From: Candidatus Bathyarchaeota archaeon
Lineage (GTDB): Archaea; Thermoproteota; Bathyarchaeia; 40CM-2-53-6; RBG-13-38-9
Length of the DNA: 9,842 nt
NCBI GenBank assembly: GCA_026394315.1
Contig: JAPKYM010000271.1
Location: 1 to 9,842, forward strand
Reading direction: 5' to 3'
Both the position numbers and the translations under genes were made by a program. How positions within the stretch are numbered: the first letter of the stretch is position 1; each line of letters begins with the position of its first letter. Shown here piece by piece: positions 1-5,969 of this stretch. The notes beneath the pieces were generated by a model that did not search any database, had not been told where the DNA came from, and was given only the letters and a program-made list of their open reading frames with translations.

Positions 1-581
1 ATTGCCCCCACTACAAAAGTCGAATACACTGCCTCCGGAGTAAGTCCAAATATCATGTAGAGTCCGGCTGGAATAAACAAGAACACTCGCGTCAAGGCAT
101 CCGTCGCAGTACCTACAAAAGAAAGAAGAACTAGAGACACAGGTAGACGCTTAAGATTCTGCTCAAACAGGTTTCCAATCATCTTCGCAACGGGGTAAAC
201 GAGTACAAAAGCTAGTAGGATATCCAAGATCGTCCAGAAGGGAAGCCACCTTCCAAACGGATGAACAAGATAAGCTGCCAACATAACTGCGTAAATCACG
301 AAAACCGGTTTCCATCTTCCCCTAGCTAAGAAGCCGCAAGCCATTACTCCTAAAGGCTCAGCTACAATTCCAAAAATCCAAAAGTCAGTGGGCTTAATCG
401 TTCTAGCGATGATACTACCTAATAAGGCCGCGAGAAAACCTACATACGGACCCAGTATGATGCCCTCAATCGGCTCCAAGTATATAGCCCAGTTGCGCCA
501 CAAACCAAAGGATAGAAAATATAGGGTTACTTGGAACGCCGCAAACGTCGAGATCAACCCGAGCTTCAAAGTTCTTTGCAT
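1..581 (-). CDS. ECF transporter S-component-like membrane protein, 3' end outside the window
   Basis: The reverse strand is open from an ATG at 581-579 to the left edge (193 codons plus two bases), beginning MQRTLKLGLISTFAAF. The translation is strongly hydrophobic, with about five or six membrane spans. Notable pieces are LEPIEGIILGPYVGFLAALL near residues 35-54, FGIVAEPLGVMACG, and DALTRVFLFIPAGLY near the window edge. A first helix followed by a glycine-rich GPYVGFLAA segment is typical of substrate-binding S components of energy-coupling factor vitamin/metal transporters, which work with a shared T subunit and ATPases. None of those partners is visible. The frame extends upstream to a TAA at 657-659 but has no ATG, GTG or TTG before 581, so the start is well fixed. 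The substrate cannot be read from the sequence. Another small multi-span membrane family remains possible. The coding call is firm; the family call is moderate. Confidence 0.62.
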   Translation of the reverse strand, partial: MQRTLKLGLISTFAAFQVTLYFLSFGLWRNWAIYLEPIEGIILGPYVGFLAALLGSIIARTIKPTDFWIFGIVAEPLGVMACGFLARGRWKPVFVIYAVMLAAYLVHPFGRWLPFWTILDILLAFVLVYPVAKMIGNLFEQNLKRLPVSLVLLSFVGTATDALTRVFLFIPAGLYMIFGLTPEAVYSTFVVGA

Positions 582-631
582 AAACAGGTCACTAAAGTCA
601 AATGATGTTCGCTTTAGAATTCTTAGCTCGT

Positions 632-643
632 CAAATAAAGTGC
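632..643 (-). promoter_or_regulatory. Possible TATA box for the leftward membrane protein
   Basis: The reverse strand reads CACTTTATTTGA here, about 55 bases upstream of the ATG at 581. A start site about 25 bases downstream would give a leader of roughly 30 bases. No strong Shine-Dalgarno sequence is seen before the ATG. This rests on base composition only. Confidence 0.3.
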
Positions 644-675
644 TTCTGTTTAGCGCTTAGACATATTATGACGCT

Positions 676-685
676 ACGCGCGCTA
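676..685 (-). repeat. TAGCGCGCGY motif copy 1
   Basis: Exact match to the dispersed motif on the reverse strand (TAGCGCGCGT), preceded there by TTTTTGC. It lies in the divergent intergenic region, about 40 bases upstream of the likely TATA box of the surface-protein gene. The flanks make a near-palindrome (CTACGCGCGCTAG on the plus strand). Confidence 0.6.
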
Positions 686-719
686 GCAAAAATCCTATTT
701 GTTAGTATCGTCTAATGAT

Positions 720-731
720 CCTTTAATTAAG
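720..731 (+). promoter_or_regulatory. Probable TATA box of the surface-protein gene
   Basis: The sequence CCTTTAATTAAG lies about 50 bases upstream of the TTG start at 779. A start site about 25 bases downstream falls near 751, leaving a leader long enough to carry the GGAG Shine-Dalgarno at 765-768. The A/T core and its position fit an archaeal TATA element. No BRE could be assigned with confidence. Confidence 0.4.
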
Positions 732-778
732 GTCCAAAATATGCCGAGATATGATGGAGTTTTGGGAGAAAGGACATA

Positions 779-2287
779 TTGATCAGATACTCACCATTCT
801 TGGTGCTTGCTCTAGTCGGATTGGCCGTGTCTGTTTTAGTGGTGCCGCAGACCTATGCTGCTCTGTTAACAGTTACAATATCAACAAACAAAGCAGTATA
901 TGGCCCAGGAGAAGACGTTCACATAACGATTTTCGTAAGGAAAGGTGCTATGCATATCGGTGGGGCAACTGTATCTGTGGGCTTCGTAGGCCCCGAAGGC
1001 CCTGCAATCGCCTTTCAAGCCTCTCCAACACTAGTTCTGGGGCAGTATGAATATACTTATCATCTTTCCGGCTCTGGTGGAGGGGTGTGGCAGCTTTCTG
1101 CCCACGCCACAAAGGGTGTGGACTCAGGCTCTGCTCAAACTAGTTTTACTGTGACAGGCCCCTCGCCGAAGAAGACTGTTGATTGGCGTATATATGACCC
1201 CTCACTTACGCCTACTACCCCAACAACCTCTAGTCCTGTACAACTTAATGTCAACCTTAGAATTATTGCAACACTTTCTGCAGGACCATACCCCGTGGAT
1301 ATTACTTGCACTGTTGATGGCATCCCAGTTGGCGGCGGCACCCTGACAGTGTCAGGAATGTCACCTCAATACGTCTCTATAGATCCCAGAACATACTCTG
1401 CTGGAATACATACCGCAACCTGGGTTGTAGATCCAAGTTCTGATTATAACGATCCTGACGTGGGAAACAATCAGGTAACCTTCCAATTCACAGTCATTCC
1501 CCCTGCTCCAGCATTCGATTTTTCATTAACTGCCTCAACTTCAAGCCAAACAGTGAAAGCAGGAGAGACTGCCACATTTACGGTGACTGTGAACTTGGTG
1601 AGTGGCTCACCTTCAAGCACAACCCTGTCTGTGACGGGTCAACCGTCAGGAGCTGAGCCCTTCTTCAGTCCCGCTCAGGGGGCTCCTTCTTACTCATCGA
1701 TTCTAAGAATAACCACGACTCCAGATACCGCCACAGGGACATATGCATTGACTCTAACGGGGTCTAGTGGTGCCCTATCAAGAACCACAATTGTGACGCT
1801 GATCATACAGAGCGCAGTAGAATCCGACTTTGAATTATCGGTTACTCCGGCCTCTCAGACCGTCACACCTTCACAATCAACCAACTACTTGGTGTCCATG
1901 ACTAAGAATGGGGATTTCAAATCCGTCATAGGATTGACGGTTTCAGGTTACCCTTCTGGAGTTCAACCCTCATTCAATCCATCCAGTGGAATGCCCGACT
2001 ACGTTTCTACCTTAACCCTGACGGCAGGTCAAACATCACCCGCTGGAACCTATGTATTGACCATCTATGCGTCAGGAGGGGGAAAAACCAAATCAACAGT
2101 AATCACCCTTGCAATTCAAGCGAACACCCAGCCGACACAAATCACGACCACGCAGACTCCTGCGCCAGGGGGCGGTTCAATTATAGGGATGATGACCGAG
2201 CAACCCTACCTCATTATCATAATAGTTCTTTTGCTGATTATTGCAGCTTTGGTTATTAGGGGTGGCAGAAAGAAAACAATAGTCTGA
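779..2287 (+). CDS. Cell-surface protein with tandem Ig-like (CARDB/beta-sandwich) domains and C-terminal membrane anchor
   Basis: A 502-residue secreted type I membrane protein. Residues 1-27 form a signal peptide ending near PQTYA. Residues about 30-127 resemble an alpha-2-macroglobulin MG2-like beta-sandwich (TNKAVYGPGEDVHITI). Residues about 135-240 look like a CARDB domain (VDPSSDYNDPDVGNNQVTF). Two copies of one domain follow at about 246-344 and 350-447, sharing the pattern FxxSxTxxSQTV, then S/T-rich strands, PSG, FxPxxGxPxYxSxL, GTYxLTxxxSGG and a final TxVTLxIQ. A Thr/Pro/Gly linker (about 448-467) leads to a membrane span at 477-493 and a basic tail RGGRKK. Such repeats are common in surface proteins of uncultivated Thermoproteota and probably mediate adhesion or envelope structure; no enzymatic motif is visible. 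The TTG start is the only candidate after an in-frame TGA at 752-754 and has GGAG ten bases upstream. The gene stands alone on this strand. Confidence 0.88.
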   Translation: MIRYSPFLVLALVGLAVSVLVVPQTYAALLTVTISTNKAVYGPGEDVHITIFVRKGAMHIGGATVSVGFVGPEGPAIAFQASPTLVLGQYEYTYHLSGSGGGVWQLSAHATKGVDSGSAQTSFTVTGPSPKKTVDWRIYDPSLTPTTPTTSSPVQLNVNLRIIATLSAGPYPVDITCTVDGIPVGGGTLTVSGMSPQYVSIDPRTYSAGIHTATWVVDPSSDYNDPDVGNNQVTFQFTVIPPAPAFDFSLTASTSSQTVKAGETATFTVTVNLVSGSPSSTTLSVTGQPSGAEPFFSPAQGAPSYSSILRITTTPDTATGTYALTLTGSSGALSRTTIVTLIIQSAVESDFELSVTPASQTVTPSQSTNYLVSMTKNGDFKSVIGLTVSGYPSGVQPSFNPSSGMPDYVSTLTLTAGQTSPAGTYVLTIYASGGGKTKSTVITLAIQANTQPTQITTTQTPAPGGGSIIGMMTEQPYLIIIIVLLLIIAALVIRGGRKKTIV

Positions 2288-2332
2288 GCACACCGAAGGG
2301 GAAAGCTCAGGATTTCATGTCGATTGAGTCAA

Positions 2333-2342
2333 GCGCACGCTA
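2333..2342 (-). repeat. TAGCGCGCGY motif, degenerate copy 2
   Basis: The reverse strand reads TAGCGTGCGC, one mismatch from the core. It lies 46 bases past the stop of the surface-protein gene, in the convergent intergenic region, and a T5 run follows it 11 bases later on the plus strand. Confidence 0.45.
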
Positions 2343-2353
2343 GGCATCCTTAG

Positions 2354-2358
2354 TTTTT
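2354..2358 (+). terminator. T-run, possible terminator of the surface-protein gene
   Basis: A TTTTT tract within TTAGTTTTTCCTTAG lies about 70 bases after the stop at 2287. Archaeal RNA polymerase often terminates at such T-runs without a hairpin. A GC-rich motif copy lies just upstream. No strong stem is seen. Confidence 0.35.
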
Positions 2359-2384
2359 CCTTAGCAATACCCTTGGTTTAACTA

Positions 2385-2394
2385 GTGCGCGCTA
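2385..2394 (-). repeat. TAGCGCGCGY motif copy 3
   Basis: The reverse strand reads TAGCGCGCAC, one mismatch from the core, immediately preceded by the T6 run of the leftward terminator. It has the same orientation as copy 2, 52 bases away, so the two are a direct pair, not an inverted one. Confidence 0.5.
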
Positions 2395-2405
2395 AAAAAG
2401 GAAAA
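2394..2405 (-). terminator. T-rich terminator of the substrate-binding protein gene
   Basis: Reading leftward past the stop at 2426, the strand shows TTTTCCTTTTTT and then the GC-rich motif TAGCGCGC. The T-tract lies about 20 bases after the stop codon, the usual place for an archaeal T-run terminator, and separates this gene from its convergent neighbour. Confidence 0.45.
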
Positions 2406-2425
2406 TAAGGATTGAGTCTCGTGAT

Positions 2426-3739
2426 CTACGTAATCGTAGACCATTTTGCCATTGGATATCGTAGTGGCGCCTTCGCAACCTTCTCTGGATAGATGCAGAC
2501 TGGTTTTCCATCCTGCCATTGGAGCACCGACATCTTGTGGCCGGTCTGCCAGCCCGTTACTGGATCAAATCCGATGTCCCCGTAGAAGCCGGTGAATTTC
2601 ACGTTGCCTACAACTTGTCTTACTGCATCAGAATCCAATGGTTTGGTACATTTCTCCATAGCTGCTTGCAGGATAAGGCCTTGTGTGAAACCTGTACCTG
2701 CAGAGTACACAGGCATAGCATTATAGTCTTTCTTGTATGTTGAGACGAACCAGTCTTCCGTCGGCCCGTAATCGGACGGGTAATTCTCTCCTACAACCCA
2801 CTGGGTTATCGAGACTACGTTTTCGGCATATTTGGGGCCCAGACCGTCATAGAATTGCTTGTACACCCCATATGTGCCAGGATAGAAAAGTTTCAGATCT
2901 ATCCCGAGCTCCCGAACATTCTTTGCGGCCAATGGTGATTTGAGGCCGGCTTCAAACAGAAGTATTGATGGGTTGGCGTCTTTGACCTTTGTGAGTATCG
3001 GCGTGAAATCCTGTGCGTCAAAAGAGACCCTGTCATAGAAGACTATGTTCAGTTCAGGCTGCTTCTTTGCCCACTGATATCCCCATCCTCCAGCTATGTT
3101 CCCAAATGCATCGTCGGTGTGGACTATCGCTATGTTTTTTGCATCTGGATCTTGGGGTATAATCTTTTTGATGATCATTTCGTTTAGGATGTTCAGATAC
3201 TCGCTTCCATTAGTCTGAACCATCATTACGTATTTCCAGTCTTTCCACTGTGCTGGGTCAAAGGTAGAGTTTCCATAGATCTCCAGTTTCTTGTACTTCT
3301 CAACTGCAGCAACCGTTGCTTGGCCAAGAGGTGCCCAAACTGGACCCATCAGGAAATCTACTTTATCCTCATTGATCAGTTTCTCATAGAATTTGCTTAC
3401 ATTCTCAGGTTTCGACTCGTCATTGTAGATAGTTAGCTCGATTTCGTATGTGTTCCCGTCTCCAGCCTTTATTCCACCTTGGTCGTTAACCCATCTTTTT
3501 ACCCAGATCTCCAACCCACGATTCTCATCTATGCCGGTCAGTGCGGCAGAACCGGTTAGAGGTTTGGTTCCGCCGATCTTGACTTTCTTCTTTCCACCAG
3601 TCATTGGAGTGGTTGCCGTTGGGGTAGTTGGTCTGTAGTATTGTGATATTCCGTATCCAGCAGCCGCTATTGCGCCAACAGCAGCGGCGGCACCAGCATA
3701 CTTAAGGTAGCTGCGTCTACTGATCTTTTCTTTACTCAA
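2426..3739 (-). CDS. ABC transporter substrate-binding protein, branched-chain amino acid type (LivJ/LivK-like), Tat-exported
   Basis: A 437-residue type I periplasmic-binding-fold protein. The N-terminus has a twin-arginine signal, SRRSYLKYAG (residues 7-16), and an Ala/Gly-rich hydrophobic stretch, then a Pro/Thr linker at about 37-47. This suggests Tat export and tethering outside the membrane; there is no lipobox cysteine. The mature part begins KKVKIGGTKPLTGSAALTG, the usual opening of the Leu/Ile/Val-binding family, and continues with VDFLMGPVWAPLGQA and KNIAIVHTDDAFG, again family-typical. Substrate could be branched-chain amino acids, amides or urea; the family is broad. The TTG start has GGAG about eight bases upstream and is overlapped by the stop of a short leader ORF. 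No permease or ATPase genes are adjacent. Downstream is a T-rich terminator; upstream are a TATA box and an operator-like palindrome, so it is probably transcribed alone and regulated. Confidence 0.9.
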   Translation of the reverse strand: MSKEKISRRSYLKYAGAAAAVGAIAAAGYGISQYYRPTTPTATTPMTGGKKKVKIGGTKPLTGSAALTGIDENRGLEIWVKRWVNDQGGIKAGDGNTYEIELTIYNDESKPENVSKFYEKLINEDKVDFLMGPVWAPLGQATVAAVEKYKKLEIYGNSTFDPAQWKDWKYVMMVQTNGSEYLNILNEMIIKKIIPQDPDAKNIAIVHTDDAFGNIAGGWGYQWAKKQPELNIVFYDRVSFDAQDFTPILTKVKDANPSILLFEAGLKSPLAAKNVRELGIDLKLFYPGTYGVYKQFYDGLGPKYAENVVSITQWVVGENYPSDYGPTEDWFVSTYKKDYNAMPVYSAGTGFTQGLILQAAMEKCTKPLDSDAVRQVVGNVKFTGFYGDIGFDPVTGWQTGHKMSVLQWQDGKPVCIYPEKVAKAPLRYPMAKWSTIT

Positions 3740-3777
3740 TATTTTAACTCCAAAAGGTCTTTGCGCGTGCGCGACAT
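3736..3777 (-). CDS. Possible 13-residue leader ORF upstream of the substrate-binding protein
   Basis: A reverse-strand ATG at 3777-3775 has a very good Shine-Dalgarno (AGGAG at 3783-3787, five bases away) and encodes MSRTRKDLLELKY. Its TGA stop shares bases with the TTG start of the downstream gene, so ribosomes ending here could restart on the TTG. The leader has the better start codon and ribosome site, which suggests translational coupling or attenuation. It contains no run of one amino acid that would point to a specific sensing mechanism. Its GC-rich 5' part (TCGCGCACGCGC) resembles the dispersed motif. It could equally be a chance ORF. Confidence 0.35.
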   Translation of the reverse strand: MSRTRKDLLELKY

Positions 3778-3808
3778 CTTTTCTCCTATTACATCACAAT
3801 CATGAATG

Positions 3809-3823
3809 AATGTCACGGACATT
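3809..3823. promoter_or_regulatory. Operator-like palindrome between TATA box and predicted start site
   Basis: Perfect 6-base arms AATGTC and GACATT flank a 3-base centre ACG. On the reverse strand the palindrome lies directly downstream of the TATA-like box and ends just before the predicted transcription start (near 3806). A repressor bound here would block polymerase recruitment to the substrate-binding protein gene. On the plus strand the same hairpin is followed by T8 and resembles an intrinsic terminator, but no plus-strand gene reads into it. Confidence 0.45.
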
Positions 3824-3825
3824 TT

Positions 3826-3837
3826 TTTTAATTTATC
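3826..3837 (-). promoter_or_regulatory. TATA box of the substrate-binding protein gene
   Basis: The reverse strand reads GATAAATTAAAA here. About 26 bases downstream lies a predicted start near 3806, giving a leader that contains the AGGAG site and the short leader ORF. A TAGCGCGCGY copy lies immediately upstream (3842-3851), where BRE or activator contacts are expected. Confidence 0.5.
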
Positions 3838-3841
3838 GCTA

Positions 3842-3851
3842 ACGCGCGCTA
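3842..3851 (-). repeat. TAGCGCGCGY motif copy 4
   Basis: Exact copy on the reverse strand (TAGCGCGCGT), with TTTTAGA on its 5' side and TAGCGATAAATT on its 3' side. It lies between the stop of the acyl-CoA synthetase gene (3875) and the TATA box of the next gene, so it could serve either the 3' end of one or the promoter of the other. Confidence 0.6.
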
Positions 3852-3874
3852 TCTAAAACTCCAACGGCTGTTAC

Positions 3875-5269
3875 TTAGCCTGATTTGATCCTTGAATACT
3901 GGTACATGATAGCTAGAGCTTGAGCCGCATTCTCTGGTGAGTAATATACGGGGATGCTAAGTTTCTCAAGAGCCTCACGTGTCCGCTCCACCAGCTGCCA
4001 ATCGCCTGTAGCGTATGCTACGATCGGCTTGTCCGGATTCTTCTTTGATGCATCAGAAATCAAGGATGGATTCTCCAGTTCGAATCCCTCTGCTGGCCCG
4101 AAGCCAGCCAGGATCGCCTCAACATTCTGATCTTCCATCATTGCATCTATCCCTATCTTGTAAGCGGTGTTTACTCCGACCTTTGAGATCGAAGGCCAGA
4201 TATCGTATGGGTTCCCGATCTCTATGATGTGTGGGCTTGCTTCTCTGAGTCTTCTTATTGTCTCATCTGATAATCTCGCGATCTCCAAGCCCACATTCTC
4301 ACAGGCATCAGCGGTCATGACTCCTAATCCGCCAGATATCGACGCGATTCCCACGCGGTTGCCTCGTGGGGGTTTTTGATAGGCAAAGACCTTCGCGTAG
4401 TTCACAAGGTCCACGTAGTCATTTACGCGAATGACACCGGCCTGCTTGAATGCAGCATCTACGATCGCATCGTTGGCAGCGAGCGAGGCGGTGTGAGAAT
4501 ATGAAGCCTTTGCACCAGCGGGTGTCCTTCCAGACTTCAAAGCCAAGATCGGCTTCTTCCGAGAGACCCTTCTGGCGACCTCCATAAATCGCCTGCCGTC
4601 TTTCAATCCCTCGATATGCATGATTATTACTTTGGTCTCCGGATCATTCTCCAGATACTCCAGAGCATCCGCGTCATCCACATCGACCTTGTTGCCCAGA
4701 CCTATGATTCTGCTTATTCCAAAATATTCCCTTGTTGATATCAAGCTAGAAACCAGACCTCCGAAGATTCCGGTCTGAGCAACATAGGCCACTGAACCTG
4801 GTCTGATGTAACCCCGGGTAAAGGTGGTGGAGAACCGACCTGGGGTACTGACTATGCCCGTTGTGTTCGGCCCAATAATTCTAACCCCCGTCTTCTTGCT
4901 GATTTCGACGATCTCCTGCTGCCTCTTCAACCCTTCCTCATCGAGCTCACCGAACCCTCCTGTGACTATCACGACGTGCATGACCCCTATCTCGACAAGC
5001 TCCTTCAGAACCTCGACAGAAGCTTCTGCGGGAACAAGAATTACACCTACATCTGCAGGTTCAGGGAGCTCCTTCACACTGGGATATGCTTTTAGACCCT
5101 GGATCTCTGGATAATTGGGATTCACAGGATAGATCTTGCCCTGGTATCCCATCCTGATGAGATTCTCAATTACAGCGTACCCTAGTTTCTCACGCTTGGG
5201 CGATGCTCCAACTACCGCAACGCTCTCGGGTCTGAAAAAGACATCCAGACTCTTTCTCATCAAAGCCAC
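3875..5269 (-). CDS. acdA: Acyl-CoA synthetase (ADP-forming), alpha subunit
   Basis: A 464-residue CoA-binding/ligase subunit of the nucleoside-diphosphate-forming acyl-CoA synthetase family. In archaea this enzyme converts acyl-CoA, ADP and phosphate into acid, CoA and ATP in the last step of sugar and amino acid fermentation. Visible features are the N-terminal CoA-binding Rossmann domain (FFRPESVAVVGASPKREKLG, residues 11-30; IYPVNPNYPEIQGLKAYPSV), RIIGPNTTGIV (130-140), the ligase segment AYVAQTGIFGGLVSS and GNKVDVDDADALEYLENDP. The phospho-transfer His lies in SYSHTASLA (about His259, close to the equivalent in the Pyrococcus enzyme). The length matches separate alpha subunits; the ATP-grasp beta subunit is absent here, so it must be elsewhere. 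GTG at 5269 has GAGGG five bases upstream; an ATG three codons later is the alternative start. PPOX-like gene lies 25 bases upstream. Substrate (acetate, branched-chain or aryl) cannot be told. Confidence 0.92.
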   Translation of the reverse strand: MALMRKSLDVFFRPESVAVVGASPKREKLGYAVIENLIRMGYQGKIYPVNPNYPEIQGLKAYPSVKELPEPADVGVILVPAEASVEVLKELVEIGVMHVVIVTGGFGELDEEGLKRQQEIVEISKKTGVRIIGPNTTGIVSTPGRFSTTFTRGYIRPGSVAYVAQTGIFGGLVSSLISTREYFGISRIIGLGNKVDVDDADALEYLENDPETKVIIMHIEGLKDGRRFMEVARRVSRKKPILALKSGRTPAGAKASYSHTASLAANDAIVDAAFKQAGVIRVNDYVDLVNYAKVFAYQKPPRGNRVGIASISGGLGVMTADACENVGLEIARLSDETIRRLREASPHIIEIGNPYDIWPSISKVGVNTAYKIGIDAMMEDQNVEAILAGFGPAEGFELENPSLISDASKKNPDKPIVAYATGDWQLVERTREALEKLSIPVYYSPENAAQALAIMYQYSRIKSG

Positions 5270-5294
5270 GCATTCCCTCTGCCATCAAACCTGG

Positions 5295-5693
5295 CTAATA
5301 AAAGGTTCTGCGATAGACACCGATCTTGCTAGCGCGCGCGACCGGACATACAGCATCGATCAGCAGCAGTTTCGAAAGGGAGAACCAGTCTTCGATGACT
5401 TCTTTGGAGGCTTTGCCGTAGTATTTCTTATAAAGTGCGACTTTGGCGGTCCATGCCTCTTCCTTAAGCTCATTAAGGTATCGTGCCCTCCCCGTGAATT
5501 TGTTTCCGCCGATCTCGAAGACGATCTGAGCATTCTTCTTAATGTTCCTCATCCAATCGGTCTCTTCACCCTCATGGCTGAGGTAGACTTTGTCGTCATT
5601 GACGGCAAACCAAAGCTCTACCGTATGAGGCTTTTCCGTTTTTCGTCCTGTGCTGGTAAGATGAACGATTTTCGCGGATCCCAATTCCGCCAA
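5295..5693 (-). CDS. Deazaflavin (F420)-dependent nitroreductase / PPOX-like split-barrel protein
   Basis: A 132-residue protein of the flavin/F420-binding split-barrel superfamily. The signature VHLTSTGRKTEKPHTVELWF (residues 10-29), then DDKVYLSHEGEETDWMRNIKKN and a strand with GNKFTGRARY, matches deazaflavin-dependent reductases, in which the TGRKTGKPR segment helps bind the cofactor phosphate. The C-terminal helices ALYKKYYG and EVIEDWFSLSKLLLID are also usual. The physiological substrate is unknown. The start is uncertain. TTG at 5693 is the only ATG/GTG/TTG after an upstream TAG, has no clear Shine-Dalgarno, and the preceding in-frame codons (LWFSSRIGSGLTRLNK) look like family N-terminal sequence. 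The last 19 codons, after LLLID, read through a GC-rich motif copy and are probably not conserved. It lies upstream of acdA in the same direction. Confidence 0.78.
   Translation of the reverse strand: MAELGSAKIVHLTSTGRKTEKPHTVELWFAVNDDKVYLSHEGEETDWMRNIKKNAQIVFEIGGNKFTGRARYLNELKEEAWTAKVALYKKYYGKASKEVIEDWFSLSKLLLIDAVCPVARASKIGVYRRTFY
5296..5305 (-). promoter_or_regulatory. Possible TATA box for the acyl-CoA synthetase gene
   Basis: The reverse strand reads CCTTTTATTA, overlapping the end of the upstream gene including its stop codon. It lies about 30 bases before the GTG at 5269, which would give a very short leader. The two genes could also be co-transcribed, since only 25 bases separate them. 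Confidence 0.25.
5330..5339 (+). repeat. TAGCGCGCGY motif copy 5
   Basis: Exact copy on the plus strand (TAGCGCGCGC), preceded by TCTTGC. It is the only copy inside a gene call, encoding VARAS near the C-terminus of the split-barrel protein, beyond where the family fold normally ends. It is also about 60 bases upstream of the acyl-CoA synthetase start. Confidence 0.6.
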
Positions 5694-5775
5694 TTTGTTC
5701 AGGCGCGTAAGGCCACTCCCAATGCGACTGCTAAACCATAATTCACAGATGGGCTAAATAATGTACTAACCCTCC

Positions 5776-5874
5776 GTGCGTGCCACCACCGCACTGCTAG
5801 CCGTAATTATTCCTGTGATAGTAATCGCCGGTTTTTTCGTCCTCAAGAAAAAACGTAGGGCAAAGAATCAATAG
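5776..5874 (+). CDS. Possible small single-span membrane protein, 32 residues
   Basis: A GTG-started frame encodes MRATTALLAVIIPVIVIAGF followed by FVLKKKRRAKNQ and a stop. The composition is that of a real small membrane protein: a short N-terminus, a roughly 20-residue aliphatic helix with one proline, and a strongly basic KKKRR tail giving a clear N-out/C-in topology. An in-frame TAA at 5767-5769 limits the start to GTG 5776. No Shine-Dalgarno is present; an A/T-rich element, GGGCTAAATAATG (5751-5763), lies upstream and could drive a nearly leaderless transcript. It diverges from the split-barrel gene on the left and faces the dehydrogenase gene on the right. No family is recognised. The call rests on composition, so an accidental ORF remains possible. 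Confidence 0.42.
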   Translation: MRATTALLAVIIPVIVIAGFFVLKKKRRAKNQ

Positions 5875-5969
5875 GTTCCATCTCAGGCAATCCCCACCAG
5901 AGACTGATAATAGCGAGCTGTGAGTTTACTATTTGAGGACGTGGTTTCTGTCAGGTATTACGCATGCTG

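Noticed and set aside
388..660. Plus-strand 90-codon ORF
   Set aside because: It is antisense to the hydrophobic ECF-like frame, whose composition and single clear start make it the real gene.
3809..3830. Plus-strand hairpin plus T8, intrinsic-terminator-like
   Set aside because: No plus-strand gene precedes it; the position relative to the leftward TATA box fits an operator better.
5136..5741. Plus-strand 201-codon ORF
   Set aside because: Antisense to the acdA start and the split-barrel gene, both with clear family motifs.
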